Source: Prostheceraeus crozeri
Taxonomy: Eukaryota; Platyhelminthes; Polycladida; Euryleptidae
DNA length: 64,000 nt
Direction: 5' to 3'
Assembly (NCBI GenBank): GCA_907163375.1
Contig: CAJQUW010007262.1
Coordinates: 1 to 64,000 of the forward strand
Below the pieces are notes generated by a model, which saw only the letters and a list, made by a program, of their open reading frames with translations, made no database searches and was not told the DNA's origin. The translations under genes and the position numbers were made by a program. Shown here piece by piece: positions 1-12,599 of this stretch; position 1 is the stretch's first letter, and each line of letters begins with the position of its first letter.

Positions 1-2477
1 GACCATTACCGATTGAATCTAAATCAAGATCCATTAGGTAAAGGAAATGTACGTAATTAAGATCACCAACCGCGGCAAGTAAATGCGTTATCACTGAACT
101 TACACGCTGTTCTGTCACAAAGAAAAGACACAACTCTTTGAAGTCCCGATTTCCAACGTTGATTCTGACTTCCTTTATGTCGAAATTTCATACATAAATC
201 TCTCGAGGATTTTCTTCATATCTAATTACCGATGCCGATGATCTTTCTCTCATGTATCATAAATAAGTCAACTTCGTGGAGGACGAATAATAAAAAATTC
301 TTTTCCTGTAGATGACTTTTTGGCGCGATTAAAAATAGGCATTTCTCTCTGGTTGGCAGTTGAAATACTTAAACAAAAACAACTTCACTCCTCGCAGCTC
401 ACTGTGTGCATTAGTTTTGATATAAAAATCGATCCTTCACACCTCAAGAGACTTAAGAGGAAATTATCAAAAGTTATGTCACGAAATATTGAGAGATTGC
501 GGGCGTATGCAAGACCGATTCACATATCCGGTCAATGACCACCGGTGGACCCTAATAAAAACGATTTTTATATTACACTTTATTAAAATTTATCCGGGAT
601 TTTGTATTTATCATTGAGAACAATGGACCAATAAGGTACAAGTAACAAAAAGTTAAATATTCGGTGTAAAAAAAAAGCAAAATAAGGATTTAAAAAAGCT
701 AGGAAAATTATCAAATCATTCTGACCTACCGAAACTCCGTTAAAATAACCCCAATACAAAAAACAAAAAGGCACCACATAACACTTTAAGAAGAGGAAAA
801 TCTGTCTGGGCTCAGAAAACTAGGAAGGTTTGCCGAGCAATGGTTCCAGTCCCCAATTGTTGCATTCCGTGTGTGCCAAACCAAAAAAAAAATAAAGCGA
901 TCGGGCATTGGCAACGCATCAAGGCCACAAAGCTTTCTTATAATTGAAGCTCCTGACTCAGAAAAGCGGGATCCAGTCCAACATGTACTCAATTTCCCAC
1001 CCAATGCGCCGAAAAATAAAAATAAAAAAATCCATGGGATTTTATATTTGTTTTATTCCGGAAACAATACCGAAACGCCGACTATTCCTGATACGATCGC
1101 ATGTCGGGAATGGCTTCCTAACCTTTGAATTAGTATACACTCTCTCATGGCGCCAGCATTTTATATCTACTTCGGCTGCGTTTGAGGTTAGAATTCTTCT
1201 AAAAGATTTTTATGTTAAATGTCGCGAAATATGATCATCCTTTCTTACACGATGTAGCGTCACATTTAAGAAACGGTCCGCCATTCTTGTTGAGGCAAGT
1301 TGCACAAAAACGCCGGCAAAACTTTTTGTGTTGTGTTGTCAACATTGATTGTTAGTAATTTACGTCTGTATGTGTATTGTCTGTGTAATTACTTCTGTTA
1401 CTCTTGTGATCTTGATTTTGAAATAAATTAATCTTCTCCCTGTCGGTCAGTAACAATGCGTATGCTCATCAAATAAAATGGTTTATTAATGTGGATTCGT
1501 CATTAAAAAAGTTCACGTTGCCAATCATTAGATGTCCATGATCGGTACTTTTGGACACCACTGAAGTCCGTTTACGCCTTCGCCGCACTCGTATATCTGT
1601 AGTTTCCTTGGATGGCAACTTGTCGCGAGCATATTTAAATCAAGAGATAGACGATGACCGCATTGTTTGTGTTTGAGTAAACACAGATGTATTTCCACCA
1701 ACAGCAGATTTAAGTTTCAGTCAATGTGGCGAATGGGATTCATCAATACAGCACGGTGTAGCGAGGCATCTTCCTCGTCGAGCTGTTTTCCGCGGTGTTC
1801 CAGAATCGATGCAAATGTCAGTGGATCCAAGTTCCTCTAAATCGTTATGAGGACAGAGACTGACCGATTGTTGGGAGGCTCCACAAGCTGATGAAATTTC
1901 CTGCTGTGTCCATTTCAGTGTTTTCACTCCAATGCGATGATCTTTTCTTTCGCTACGTTTTGACAGTTGACGAGTACTTCCCCTATGGGACTACACACAA
2001 AATGAGTGATAGGCCATAACGGTCGCCCTCATATCAAATAACGGCGTTTAATCAACACAAAAAATTCTCAAGACAAATAGTTGGTACATTTCTATCCATA
2101 TATTGGCTTTTTTTATCTGCAGCATCGACAAGCTTACCGATCGTAATTGAGGTTAAACGCGGAAAAAGTTATAAGAAAGTTGAAGGGGAAATCGATCATT
2201 TTAGTTGGCATTAAGAATACTTGCAGTACTTTTGGTTGTCATTTAACCATAAACTTTTTACCAAACCCTACATACGAGGCGAAGGGCCGCCAATTATCAA
2301 CACAGGCCGTTCCCGCTGTTCATGTTAATTTGATGATGCTAAAAGCTAATGTCCCAGAATCACGGATTTTTCATGTCCACAAAGCTCAAAAGACTTACCT
2401 TCCACGTGAATCATCAGCGACATTCTGACGGACTAAAAAAAAGGACGACCATGAAGGTTCACTTGTCTGCATATGTC
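1..2477. other. Unassigned AT-rich DNA, LIAS intron or 3' flank
   Basis: No recognised gene. Short open frames on both strands (for example 1721-1927 minus and 2147-2428 plus) show no family resemblance that I can name. No lipoyl synthase exon was found here, so the rest of that gene probably lies beyond the left edge. Confidence 0.4.
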
Positions 2478-3285
2478 CTATAGAACGGGTTGAGACTGAC
2501 ACTTTTCCTTCCTAAATTCGCGCTACAAAGGGCTAAATAGCATGGATTTGTAGATCTTGTAAACGGTGAACTCACAAAAAATCAAAATTCTTGAGCGTAA
2601 CAGCCGAGTTCGCTTTCGGTTTAAAGGATCCAATGGGGAAAATTCAAGAATATCCTATGGATAAGTTTTAAAACAGCTTGGCAATTTTTCGTGCATCTTC
2701 TTTTTGCATAGAAAATAAACTGTTTATCAGAATGCTATGAAATTTGAAAGATGAATGAGTTCCAAGAACATCAACTTCCGACATAAATGTTGAAGTGAGT
2801 CACATGATTCAGTACTAGATGTCTTTAGAGCCACTACAAAATTGGAGTAAAATCGCCGAAAATTAGGTCAGAACATGCAAATTTACTCATTTTGTAGAGG
2901 CTCCTCAGGACATGAAAATACTAATCATGTGACGCACTTCAACTTCACCTTCGAAGTTGATGTTCTAAAACTCAATCATGTTTCAAATTTCATGGCATTC
3001 CGATAAAAATAGTTTCTTTTCTGCAAAAGAAAAATGTTCGAAAATTTCCAAGTGTTTGTCACAATTCACAGATATTTCTTGAATTTTACCATTGATTCCA
3101 ATTGGGGAATCCTTTAACCTTACCTATAACCGAAAGCGAAGACTGGCTGTGACACTCAAGAATTTGATTTTGTGTTCAAGCGTTTTCAATATCTACAAAT
3201 CCATGCTGTATTAAGAGCCATTTTATTAAAAACGCGAACTTTAGGAAGAAATGTTAGTCAGTATCTCCGGACTTCTACCATTGTA
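2478..3285. repeat. Large imperfect palindrome (foldback element), arms about 390 bp
   Basis: The left arm runs from about 2478 to 2850 and the right arm from about 2880 to 3285 in opposite sense. Landmarks pair across the centre: AGCATGGATTTGTAGAT near 2540 against its reverse complement near 3205, TTCGCTTTCGGTT near 2610 against AACCGAAAGCGAA near 3130, and GAACATCAACTTC near 2766 against GAAGTTGATGTTC near 2950. The arms differ by scattered substitutions and small indels, so the element is not recent. There is no coding potential. It looks like a foldback or MITE-type element; transcripts through it would form a long hairpin. No clear target duplication was seen. Confidence 0.8.
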
Positions 3286-3716
3286 TCCAGTGTTTCTTGA
3301 TTCGGACATTTAGAAACAACAGGGAAGAATTATACTTCTGTGTCCAATCTTTCCAGCACGTAAAACTCAGCTGAAGACAGAGTAGAACAGTTGATGATAG
3401 ACATTCGCATCGTAACTTTAAATCAAATTAGATGACATTTGTGTTTGAAGGAGTAAACTGGCCCATCTGAATGGGCCATCCGGTTTAAACACCGGTTTTC
3501 CTACCTATCTAGCATATTTAATAATACACAACGTCATCTCCTAAATCGTGAAGGAGGATGCCAATAAAATTCATAAATACAAAACGAAATTTTCGAATGT
3601 CTTATCACTTTGGGTAAACCGTATTACTTCTACTTAACAATTCAAAACAACACATATTTTGCATAGCATCCTAACATGCACATGCGCGTGAACAAATAAA
3701 TAATTCATTCCTGTTA

Positions 3717-3912
3717 GTCTCCGTGGCACAGTGGTAAAGTGCTTGGCCTAAGTGATCTTCCTGGTCGCGGAGATCGAGCCCCAAAGTGTCATTTTAAAGT
3801 CCGGCAGGACAGAAAGTCTGGACTAAAAGTTCCGCATATCCTCCAGAAAAGTTTTGACTATGTCAGCACCGTCCAAGCCTTGTTTGTATGGGGGGAAGTA
3901 GTGACCTTAAAT
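3717..3912 (+). repeat. tRNA-derived SINE, copy 1
   Basis: Head GTCTCCGTGGCACAGTGGT contains a pol III A-box-like TGGCACAGTGGT, followed about 40 bp later by a B-box-like GATCGAGCCCC. The body runs through a region matching GTCATT, GGCAGGA and CATCCGGACTAAAAG in the better copies, then GCACCGTCCAAGC, and ends near GTAGTGACCTTAAA. Three more copies lie at 34831-35014, 39757-39918 and 40018-40204. This copy is fairly diverged from the others. The LINE that supplies its replication is not known, though the GGAAGGGCATCCGG box resembles 3' tails shared between SINEs and RTE-type LINEs. Confidence 0.8.
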
Positions 3913-3919
3913 CTTCATC

Positions 3920-4965
3920 TTGGTCAGAATTACCAATATTTGAAAATTTCCTACATTTGTCCATTGGACGTTTCCAGCAGTTACGATATTCAGAAATTGC
4001 AGCCGAGCGGAACGCAAGACCTTTGTTTAACAATTGATGATTTGTTCGATGGGTTTTTTTTTTTTTCCGTCGGGAGATCCGAAATGATGTAAAAGAATAT
4101 ACATGCCAATATCTGTTATCTGATGTCCTATTTTTTGATATTCCACTTAAGTCGTTCATCCAGCCGGCAACTTCTGTTTGGTTGAATTTGCGATACTCGT
4201 CAGATTTGCAATCATCGATGCAGAAAAAAATTGAGCATTAACCCTCTCTTCATCATCTTAATGTCTACTTTGCATTATTTCCTTGACCTACCCTCATTTC
4301 ACCACGTGAACAATTAAAAGGGTATGTTTTGATCCATGATTCTCTTCTTCTTGAAATTTTGACATCATGAAGCACTCGTTAAAAAAAATGATGGAAATTC
4401 TTGCAGTTGATTCAAAGCCCGAAAAATCGTTCTTCATTCTTTCTGAATACGATACATTAAAAGTTCGAGTTCGATGCACTTTTTCTGTGATCTGTATATT
4501 CATTTGATAAGGATTCAGTAGGGTTTTGTGACTTGGTATATGCGATTACTTTTTACATGATGATTAATTGCTTCTCTTTTAATTTGGAGCACAGAAATGT
4601 GTCCTCCAATTAATATCAACTAAATGTAACAAATAGGAAACATTCGAGAAAAAAAATAAAATCAATGCAAGCAATAAGAAACATAGGAGGCAGAAATCGT
4701 TATATTGCGGCGGGTAAATATTTTTACCTAATTAGTCGTAGCCATACAGTGCAGCTGATAAAGTCACGCTATGAAATACTAATGATCCCTGGGTTGACAA
4801 TCCTTTGTTGCAATCCAGAGTACAGGGATCACGGAAAACCCACGGATTTTGATTGCTGTAATCCTCGCGAGTTATTTATTTTTCCAACCCCGAATCTCGT
4901 GATCATCAAGAATCTGGGGAATTTCTCATTACTTCCCTGCATAATCTACACTCTACCATTATCAG
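3920..4965. other. No recognised feature
   Basis: AT-rich DNA between the SINE and the LINE fragment. Only short open frames without recognisable similarity. Confidence 0.4.
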
Positions 4966-4969
4966 GTTT

Positions 4970-5890
4970 TGCTTAAAGTTGAATATAGTTTAAATGTGGT
5001 AGTGAGGCAGAGCCATCAGGAAAAGTTCCCGTGTGCGATATGTAAGCAAGGAGCTGGCCAAAATTTCAATAAGATGCATTCAATGTGCTCTCTGGTGTCC
5101 ACCGTAAATGTAGTGGCGATCAGCGGCAGTCTTCGACTGCAGCATATGAGTTCCACGTTCAAGTGTAAGCGATGCAGAGGCAAGTGATAGAAACGTCCTC
5201 AGCATGCACACCTGTTGGTCGACGGTGACGAGCTTGAGATAGTTTCATGCTACTCCTATCCTTGGGGACGAACTAAAGGCAGGTTGGTGGAATGTAGATA
5301 CTGCTGTCAATAGAAGAATTCAATGCGGCTGGGCAATCTTCAAGGCGTTGATGCCGTTCCTCACCTTATGTGCTCCGTACCCTCCACATGAAGGAAGAGT
5401 ATATTAGAATGCCTGTGTCCGGAAGGTATGATATACGGAAGCGAAACATGGGCTCTGAAAGTGAGACAGTACAACGTCTGGGAGAGGGTGGAAATGCGCA
5501 TGGTAAGGTGGATGTGTGGCACGAACTAAGTGACAGAAAGCGAAGTGACGACTTGAGACATATGCTTAACAGCGAAGCAATATCCGATGTTATCGTATGC
5601 GAAACCGACTCAGATGGTTTTGGGCCACGTGATGCGAAAAGGGCCCGAAGACTGCGTCCGCCAAGTTGTGACATGGAAAGTAGAGGGAAGAAGAAGAAAA
5701 GGTCGGCCTCGGAAGACATGGAGTGACTCTGTTACCGCTGATCTCAAGCAGAATGGTCTCAAAACCGATGACGCCAACGATCGTCAACGCTGTGGATCGC
5801 AGAGCGCCAAAGAATCGTGGGAAGAATCGTCCAACCCTACGAAGTCGGAGAAAACGGACGTTAAACGCATAAGTATAAGTAAGTAAGTTG
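4970..5890 (+). mobile_element. LINE (non-LTR retrotransposon) 3' fragment, decayed
   Basis: The piece begins with a cysteine-rich segment KFPCAICKQGAGQN near 5020, then KCKRCRG near 5160. Such PHD-like cysteine repeats sit within the ORF of some LINEs. It continues across several frames with DGDELEI (near 5220), then YGSETWALK-type sequence (near 5445), MRMVRWMCG (near 5500), RLRWFGHVMRKGPEDCV (near 5605), and KGRPRKTW with WSDSVTADLKQNGL (5690-5760). These are the C-terminal landmarks of many LINE reverse transcriptases. Frames are broken by several indels and the 5' part is missing, as expected of 5'-truncated LINE insertions. The clade was not assigned. It lies antisense to LIAS. Confidence 0.75.
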
Positions 5891-5899
5891 TCACCTCAA

Positions 5900-8800
5900 A
5901 CACTTAACACACCGACTTTTAGAAATCCTCGAGTCTCCACCAATCAAATATCACGGGATCTCCAAAAGCAGAGATTTGCTATTATCTTGCTCACATCATT
6001 AAACACAAATGTACTACAGTTTTACATGATGCTCTATCCCTGAACTGAGATTCTCCGGATTCTGGAATCTCTAGCTATAACACATATATTTTCACACGAA
6101 TGTACATTTCAATGACAAAAAATATTTTTATGTGTGCCCTGATTTTATGAGACAGACCCTTGTTACATTATTAATGTCATTTCACAACTATTCATGTCGT
6201 GAACATGACATTAGAGTGGAAATGATTAAAGTCATAAAGATAATATTTTGATTTTTTTATAAGGAAAGTTCACTGTTTCTTATTTTTTCCCTTGGAGAAA
6301 AAGAAATAAATCCTAATGGATTACATTGCGTCCGGTCCCAGTGGCTTCTAATGGATTTAAAGTAGACTTTTCTTCGATTGGAGAGATGTCTCATTAGGCT
6401 CGCTTTCCTTCTCATTGCCCACATTGCCTTGTATTCTAATCTTCCTGGAGTGATGTGATTAAAGTTATCAAACTCATTCGTGCTTGAGCAAACGCGGAAA
6501 TACTTTTTGTTTGTGATTTTCAGGAGAATTTGTTTTCAAAACAGCCGAAAACTTCAATCATCCCACTAGTTTTTGACTTCTTCAGAGCCAAAAATTGTCT
6601 TGTAGACGATGCAAAACAGAGCGTTCGTTCCTTTACTCATTAAAATCTGCGGGAGTTTTGATAACGTAAACTAAGTTGTACTTTAGAAGAATAAGGATTG
6701 TAGGATGATTTTAGTTTGGCAAAATATACTTAATGCATGAAACGATCCTGATTACGCAGGAGAGGCATGACGACAGACCAGACTACGTCCTCTTCTGTAT
6801 CACGGGGGCCACACATTATCTCCTAAGAACGGGTGTTCGAGCTGAGGCGTCACTCTACATCACTTGGTGGCGACCAGCCAACGTGAGAGAAAACAATAGC
6901 CAGAGGCTGGCTTCCAACCCCTCGTCAAAATGCAGTTATTATCTTGCAGTGTTGATGAAGCGGACAGTAAAATGACAGCTAGCCCCTAAAGTGCAGAACC
7001 AACCCTTTGAATAGCGACAAAACATAAACACTGTTTTGCCACTCGGTGTGGGTGGTCTATACTCGTAATAGCTATATAATGGTTTATAAGAGTCAATGAA
7101 AAAAAAATTGTCTGGGAAATTACAGACAAAATTCCCGTTTGTTCCAATGTTTTTCTTTGAGTATGCCTAACGCAGATTGATCTATTTATTTGCATTGATA
7201 TGGAGCAGAAACTTCTGTTAATCAAGATTTTCGCTGGTTCGCAGTTTTGAAACTAGCTTGGAGTAAAAGCACCCAATTTTCATTGTATAAAAAAACAAAT
7301 CAGTGTCTATGAATTCTAGGATTGCATTCCAAACTTTAGTAAACAAATATTTCCGTACTAATAAGACAAAGTATGAGTTTGACACTCATCCAATTGGTTC
7401 TCTCCCGGTTTTGGGGCTATTGTGAGGTGGCAAGCTGGCTCTCATTTAATATATGAGTCAAAGCTAGAGTTCCACCTCACAAAACTCTGTTGCTGTGAAA
7501 GATTGGTATTCAACTGGAAAAATTCTTGGATTAATTCTAGCAATTCCCAGCAGGCCGTCCTATTGAATTAAAATATAATTAAACGAAAGAGGATAGATTC
7601 TGTGATGGATTCTATGTGCTAATTTCTGTGACTTTAGTTGACCTTGACTTTTTGTTTGTCTGCTCTGTCTGAAGATACGTGTGGTTGCGTTTTAAAATCT
7701 AAATTGGTTACTGTTGTCCACAAAAGAAATGTGAATAAATCAGCTGTTCGACAATCCAAGTCCGAATTTTTACGTTAAAAATCCGAACGGTTAGGACATC
7801 CGCGGGAGCTAAGAGCCTCTTACCTCTTAACCGGGCCTTAAGTTGCTTTAACTGCTAATTTATTCCCCATAGATTCATTTAGCATCACAGCTTCAACATG
7901 TAAATCGATAAATAATCAAACAAATTTTATAATAGTAAGCTTGAGTATGCACAAATAGAGTTTTATGCTGATTTCTGCGAGCCGTTGTAACAGCATCAAC
8001 GGGTATGAAAATGAGAAAGCGGAAATCTCTTTCTAAAGGATACAAAATTAAAAGATTGGATGTTGATAATCAATGAGTTCATATTTGCTATTGGCACTGG
8101 TTGGTAGAGATCATGTTGCCGCTGTTTCTAGGAATCAGAAATTGATGATGTCGGAGTAATTGTCAATTCTTTTGAGATAGTTGAGCTGTACAGCTGTGTC
8201 TAAATATAACAATAACATGGATATTAGAGGCGCTTGAAAACGTCCTACATTGTTACCCGAAAAAATGTGTGCTAATAATATTGTGTGTAATTAATAATAT
8301 GGATTATGCAACGAAGGAAAAAAGGGGGCAACGATACAAATATCATCATTGCGAGATAAATTGATGTCTTATTTCTTCCCACAATGGGAAGTTGATTAAG
8401 TTCCACATTACAATATTGATTACCGATACTGTTTGAAATGTTCTGATACTACTGCAATGCTTCCTACGCTTTTTGAGAGCTTTTCTTAATAAACCTAATG
8501 TATCAGACGGATATAAAGTCTCATGCAAAGGATGGTGGGAAATAATATTTTGCTTGGATCAACTAATAGTGCACATATGCAGTAGGTTCCTAGGTTCCTC
8601 TATATTCCATTAGTTCATGCTTATTGATACGAGTGTGATGCAAACATTCTGCGGATCCTCCATCTACGAATTCTTGATAGTTCATAAAATGGGGATCTGG
8701 GGGGAAAAATGGGGGGGGGTAATGGAGATTTTCCCACAAGAGCAGATGTGTCCCTTGTCGGCTTAATGGAGTGTCCCTGCATGCATTGTAACATATTAGG

Positions 8801-9985
8801 GCCTCTACGAGTGGATTTTGATTGTAACAAATGTTGAAGGACCTAGATGCTTGCAACCCCATTTGACTTGAACTTGAAAAGCAAGTTACAAAAAAACATT
8901 TACATGCAGAACTTGAACGATCCGTTCCTGAACAGTCATCTCAAAACTCAAAACTATCATTTTCTTCATCTCATCTTGCTTACAAAATCCAGGAATAGAC
9001 GAGGGATGAGCGATATTCGAGGTATGCGAGAGTAATCACAGAGGGATAAGTTTAACAAGTAAACAACAGGAAATAAAGATCTCATAAGTTATCTGTGTTG
9101 TCTCCGTCAGAAACCTGTTTCCAAGGCTCTAGAGAGTATAAGATTCTATTGATCTGAGAAGGAAAATTTCGGAAGCTGAATCTGAGGCTATGACGTGCGA
9201 ACAAAGAAACTTTTCTTGCGAGTCACTGTGCGGTTACCTTCCAAACTTTTCTAATAGAATGTGAACGCTTGTTGTGAGTGCGCATCCGAAAAAGACCTTG
9301 AGCTTAACTACAAATTGCAACACATCTAATCTTACCGAAAATAAAGGGAATACATGTAATGAGCGAGCGGTGGAGACTTGTCCGTGTATTTGGGACTAAT
9401 AACGGAGTGCAGTTTAAATCACGTGACGGCATACAGAGGAGTAGAAGTAACCATCACGAGACATCATTAGAGGCAATTTCCCATCTATAAGGTGATGTTC
9501 ATTGCTACATTTAAACAATGTGAGGTCGTCCAATTTGATCAAATCCTAGAGAAAGCGGCCATATCTATACAGCACCCACACAAAAACAAATCACAATACT
9601 CACGCAAATACTCGTACTTTTGCACATTATCACAAGGTTAATGGGTCAAGAAAGAAGCATTCATTGACGAAATCAAGAAACATCATCAAAGGCTGAAGGG
9701 GGCAAAAATTTCGTCAACCACATTTGTGTTGCGTCAAATTACCTTCAATATCATTATTGTTTATCATTATTACATGAAGAACAAGCTATTAAAACACAAG
9801 TCAATTATCTATTTGGATAAATTTCTCAAACGCATTAACTTTCTCCAAGTTTTACTTTTCCAAAATTGAGGAGCACGCCTCCAAACTTACAACTCTCCAA
9901 ACGTGAACCTACAACCTTCTTGTCGCACACAATACTGTTGCCAGATTAAACTTGTGAGCCCAGCATCCGGCCACTTCTGATAAAT
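5900..9985. other. Unassigned AT-rich intronic DNA
   Basis: About 4 kb with no gene I recognise. A G-rich patch lies at 8697-8720. The stretch near 8226-8256 shares GGTAACAATGTAGGAC (here in reverse) with the hairpin at 57741-57794, suggesting a dispersed short repeat. The overlapping minus-strand frames at 8590-8862 look non-coding. Confidence 0.4.
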
Positions 9986-9989
9986 AAAT

Positions 9990-11015
9990 TCCCTGTACTT
10001 GAAGAAATAATTTAATCTTCATTCTTTTTTGCTTCAATTAGCTGTAACATGATTGGCGATTTGCATTCAATTCAAAAATCACCGAATTCCCCTTCCCGGT
10101 CATCACTTTGCAAATTTCCTAGAAGAATGTGTTCAACATTAGCATCTTTCAGAAGCGATTCACATAGATCAACTATTCCATCTCAAGTTTGTGTCAAACT
10201 GGAACGTGTCTCTGTTGTTAGTGTTGTCTTACGTATGTTTCCTATCACATCAGACATGTTTCCAAACATTTTCCTGATGTCCTGCACAAGCAAAAGTTGC
10301 GAATCACACAAAGACGTTATTGGTTTTTCTATCAAAATCATTGAGATGTTTATAAGCTGCAGTGCTTCTGTTATTTAGAATTTTCCACATGCGTAGGACA
10401 TTAAAAACAAATTATGCCGTTTCTTGTTTATTATCCTGTGCAAGAGCAGTGACAGTTTTATCATTAAATATTTGAATTACTAATCCTACATTTTGTCTTT
10501 CAGATGATGTTGGATAAAAAGCTCTTTCAGTGATAACAGTTCTTCATACAGCAGCGTTGAGCTATGATTTATCAAGATCTTTGATACCTGACCACCTCGC
10601 TGAGTTTGCCCTAACAAATTTTAAGGTTTGAACTTTTTTCTGTTATCCAGTTGTTCCTGATGCTCTTTAACAAATGAACGGCATCGAATTACAAACACAG
10701 AGATGTGTTTTGGTAGTTTGGGTGAAGAATCTTAAACGATGACGGCGATTCGAAGTCATGGATGAGATTCTTGTGCAATTTTCTATTTACCGATAAATTG
10801 TCACTCATTATCCCCCTAACTACAGCTCCAGCCTCTTCCACCTGTTTTATGATTTTCAAGAATATCTGCATCAAAAACTCCGCATCAAGTTTATACACAG
10901 GAAGGAAACGAACTACGAAAGCTTTGCTGCCAAAAATTGGTTTCAGCATGAATGCTAGAACTGTTCTGGCTAACTGTTTTGGAAAGTCAACAAAATATCG
11001 CACGACGTGCCCCAT
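9990..11015 (-). mobile_element. P-element-like transposase relic
   Basis: Two blocks match P/THAP9-type transposases. At 10689-11015 the frame reads LARTVLAFMLKPIFG, then FVVRFLPVYKL, then GIMSDNLSVNRK, the RNase H-fold part with the D of SDN in catalytic context. At about 10050-10380 minus, in further frames, it reads LLLVQDIRKMFGNM, NIRKTTLTTETR, then DGIVDLCESLLKD and NLQSDDREGEFG, which match the C-terminal part of that family. The frames carry stops and the N-terminal THAP finger was not found next to it. It lies in the LIAS intron in the same orientation as LIAS. Ends and terminal repeats were not located; 11176-11493 minus may be a further part. Confidence 0.7.
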
Positions 11016-11537
11016 CTAAATCTCAAGGAGGGCTTTATATATACCTCATCAAATAAAAGCATACAGCTGCTCTGGAGATTTGAGACATTATCAAAATACA
11101 ATTGTCAAAGAACTGGTCAAAGCTTCAGATCCTACTGTCTGTGAATCGCCCAGTGCACGAGTAAGAGTTGTTGCATCAGGAAGGCACAAAACTTTTCGCA
11201 ACAATCTGTAGGCACCACGACTTACCAGGTAGATTTTCAAATTCAAATGTCGCTGTATAACAATCGACGGTCCTGATAGTCTCCAACAAATTCTCCGATA
11301 CAGCAGTTAATTCACAACTCAATTTTATTCCTGAATTTTTCACGTTGACGATAGCGGCATCAATGTGTGACCATCGAGTAATTTTCATCTGATATCCAAG
11401 GATTTCCCGTAAATTGTGAAAAGAAGCTCGTGTATGTTTACGATAACCAGACATCGAGAAATCGTTCTTGATCAACAATATATGTGTCCACAAATAAGTA
11501 AACTAAGTCACTCAAAATTAAACAAGAATAATCTTAC

Positions 11538-11730
11538 CTTTGTAGAGCTTCGACTGTCTCAACATTATGAGCATAGACGTCCAGGCCAGCTGTAGCGATT
11601 GTCGAAACACACGAGAGATCTCCGGCAAAATCTGGGGTCAGGCATTCTACAAGAAATAGCAGGTCTGCGTCTTTTTATCGCCCTCACAGTCTCCGCGAAA
11701 TGTGCAGCTCCGCCGTCGGGGAGGTCATCT
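11538..11730 (-). CDS. LIAS: Lipoyl synthase: coding exon 4 (one extra base in an A run)
   Basis: The exon opens after the acceptor TTCATTCATAG. With the two bases left from exon 3 it reads [20 protein letters not shown], then, in the next frame, [32 protein letters not shown] and ALQ, ending at a GTAAG donor (11537). All of these are conserved LIAS segments. The frame changes inside a run of five T on the plus strand (11672-11676). A run of four would keep the frame open and leave the exon at 192 bp with the expected phase 2 at both ends. Either the base is a sequencing or assembly error, or this allele is damaged. Intron 3 between exons 3 and 4 is about 35.7 kb. The next exon (expected to begin near VRDPRA) was not found to the left. 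Confidence 0.92.
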
Positions 11731-11939
11731 CTATGAATGAAAAAATCTCAATTAATCATAACAACCAAAATCTAGAAAATATCAGATATTTAACTTCCTA
11801 TTTATGTACTGAATATACAATGGCATGTCAAGATATTCCGAATAATGCAAGCTATTTCTAGAACATTGACTGCTCAGTAACAAACACTGGATTTAAGACA
11901 ATTCATTACTACATTTCAAATTCATCCCGGCTATGCCCC

Positions 11940-12165
11940 TGTCATCTTTCAAGACATATTTCAACTATACAAGAATCCGAAACTCATTCAACCGATACTG
12001 CAAACAGTGAAACACGGACACCGATCAATGATGTTCTATGGCGCAAGTTTTTGGAGCAAAATGCCCTCTGAAATTCGAGGCATGAGATCTGCTTAGAAAG
12101 CTGTGATCAACCACATAAAAGCATATCTGCGAAAGCAAAGTGGTATCGTGTACTAACTTAATTGA
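11940..12165 (+). mobile_element. LINE C-terminal fragment (probable)
   Basis: One frame reads NPKLIQPILQTVKHGH, then MMFYGASFWSKMPSEIRG, followed by KAVINHIKAYLRKQ. The order (His-rich approach, Y/F-G-x-x-x-W-x-x-(I/M)-P-x-x-(I/L)-R, then a short basic helix) is typical of the extreme C terminus of CR1/Jockey-like LINE proteins. Only about 70 codons remain and there is a stop inside. Clade uncertain. Confidence 0.5.
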
Positions 12166-12403
12166 CTTTACTTCTTAACTTTCGCTCTTTTGTAATACCA
12201 GTATACTGTATCAATGTATCAGGCGAGTCACATGCACGTCACGTATAGTGAATATATTGAACAATAAATGAATGAAATGTACTGATTGACGATATTACGT
12301 TGTGATACTTGCGGTGACAAAACATATATTCAATGGATTCAATTGCTATGATAACTGATGTGTGAAGGCTTGATCCAGCCAAATAACATTGGTCACACGT
12401 AAA

Positions 12404-12476
12404 CGGTCGTAACTCAGTTTGGTTGAGTGACAGGTCTAGACACCTGTGGTAGCAGGTTCGAATACTACCAGCCGTA
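12404..12476 (+). repeat. tRNA-like SINE head or tRNA pseudogene
   Basis: The stretch has an A-box-like AACTCAGTTTGGTTGAGTG and a B-box-like GGTTCGAATAC some 35 bp later, with partial pairing of GTAG and CTAC around the T loop. The acceptor stem does not close well, so a functional tRNA is unlikely. A SINE body beyond it was not defined. Confidence 0.4.
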
Positions 12477-12599
12477 AATCTTCTGTGTCCAACTTGATGT
12501 ATCGTTAATCTCATTTCGTAAAAACCGAACCAAACATTACTAAGAGGTGGTTGCAATATCGAATATTTGATAGGATGTAGTTGTAAAATTAGATCAAAC

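Noticed and set aside
1721-1927. Minus-strand frame MKTLKWTQQEISSACG as a gene
   Set aside because: It looks protein-like at first, but no family or splice structure could be supported.
8697-8720. G-run as a G-quadruplex or regulatory site
   Set aside because: Only two G tracts are close enough, so four-tract quadruplex formation is not supported.
11176-11493. Minus-strand frame next to LIAS exon 4 with HTRASFHNLREIL, faintly like the LIAS segment DPRASFDQSLRVL
   Set aside because: The match covers only about ten residues, the following sequence does not continue as LIAS (no KTSIMLGLGE), and no acceptor lies at the right place. It is more likely part of the P-like relic or chance.
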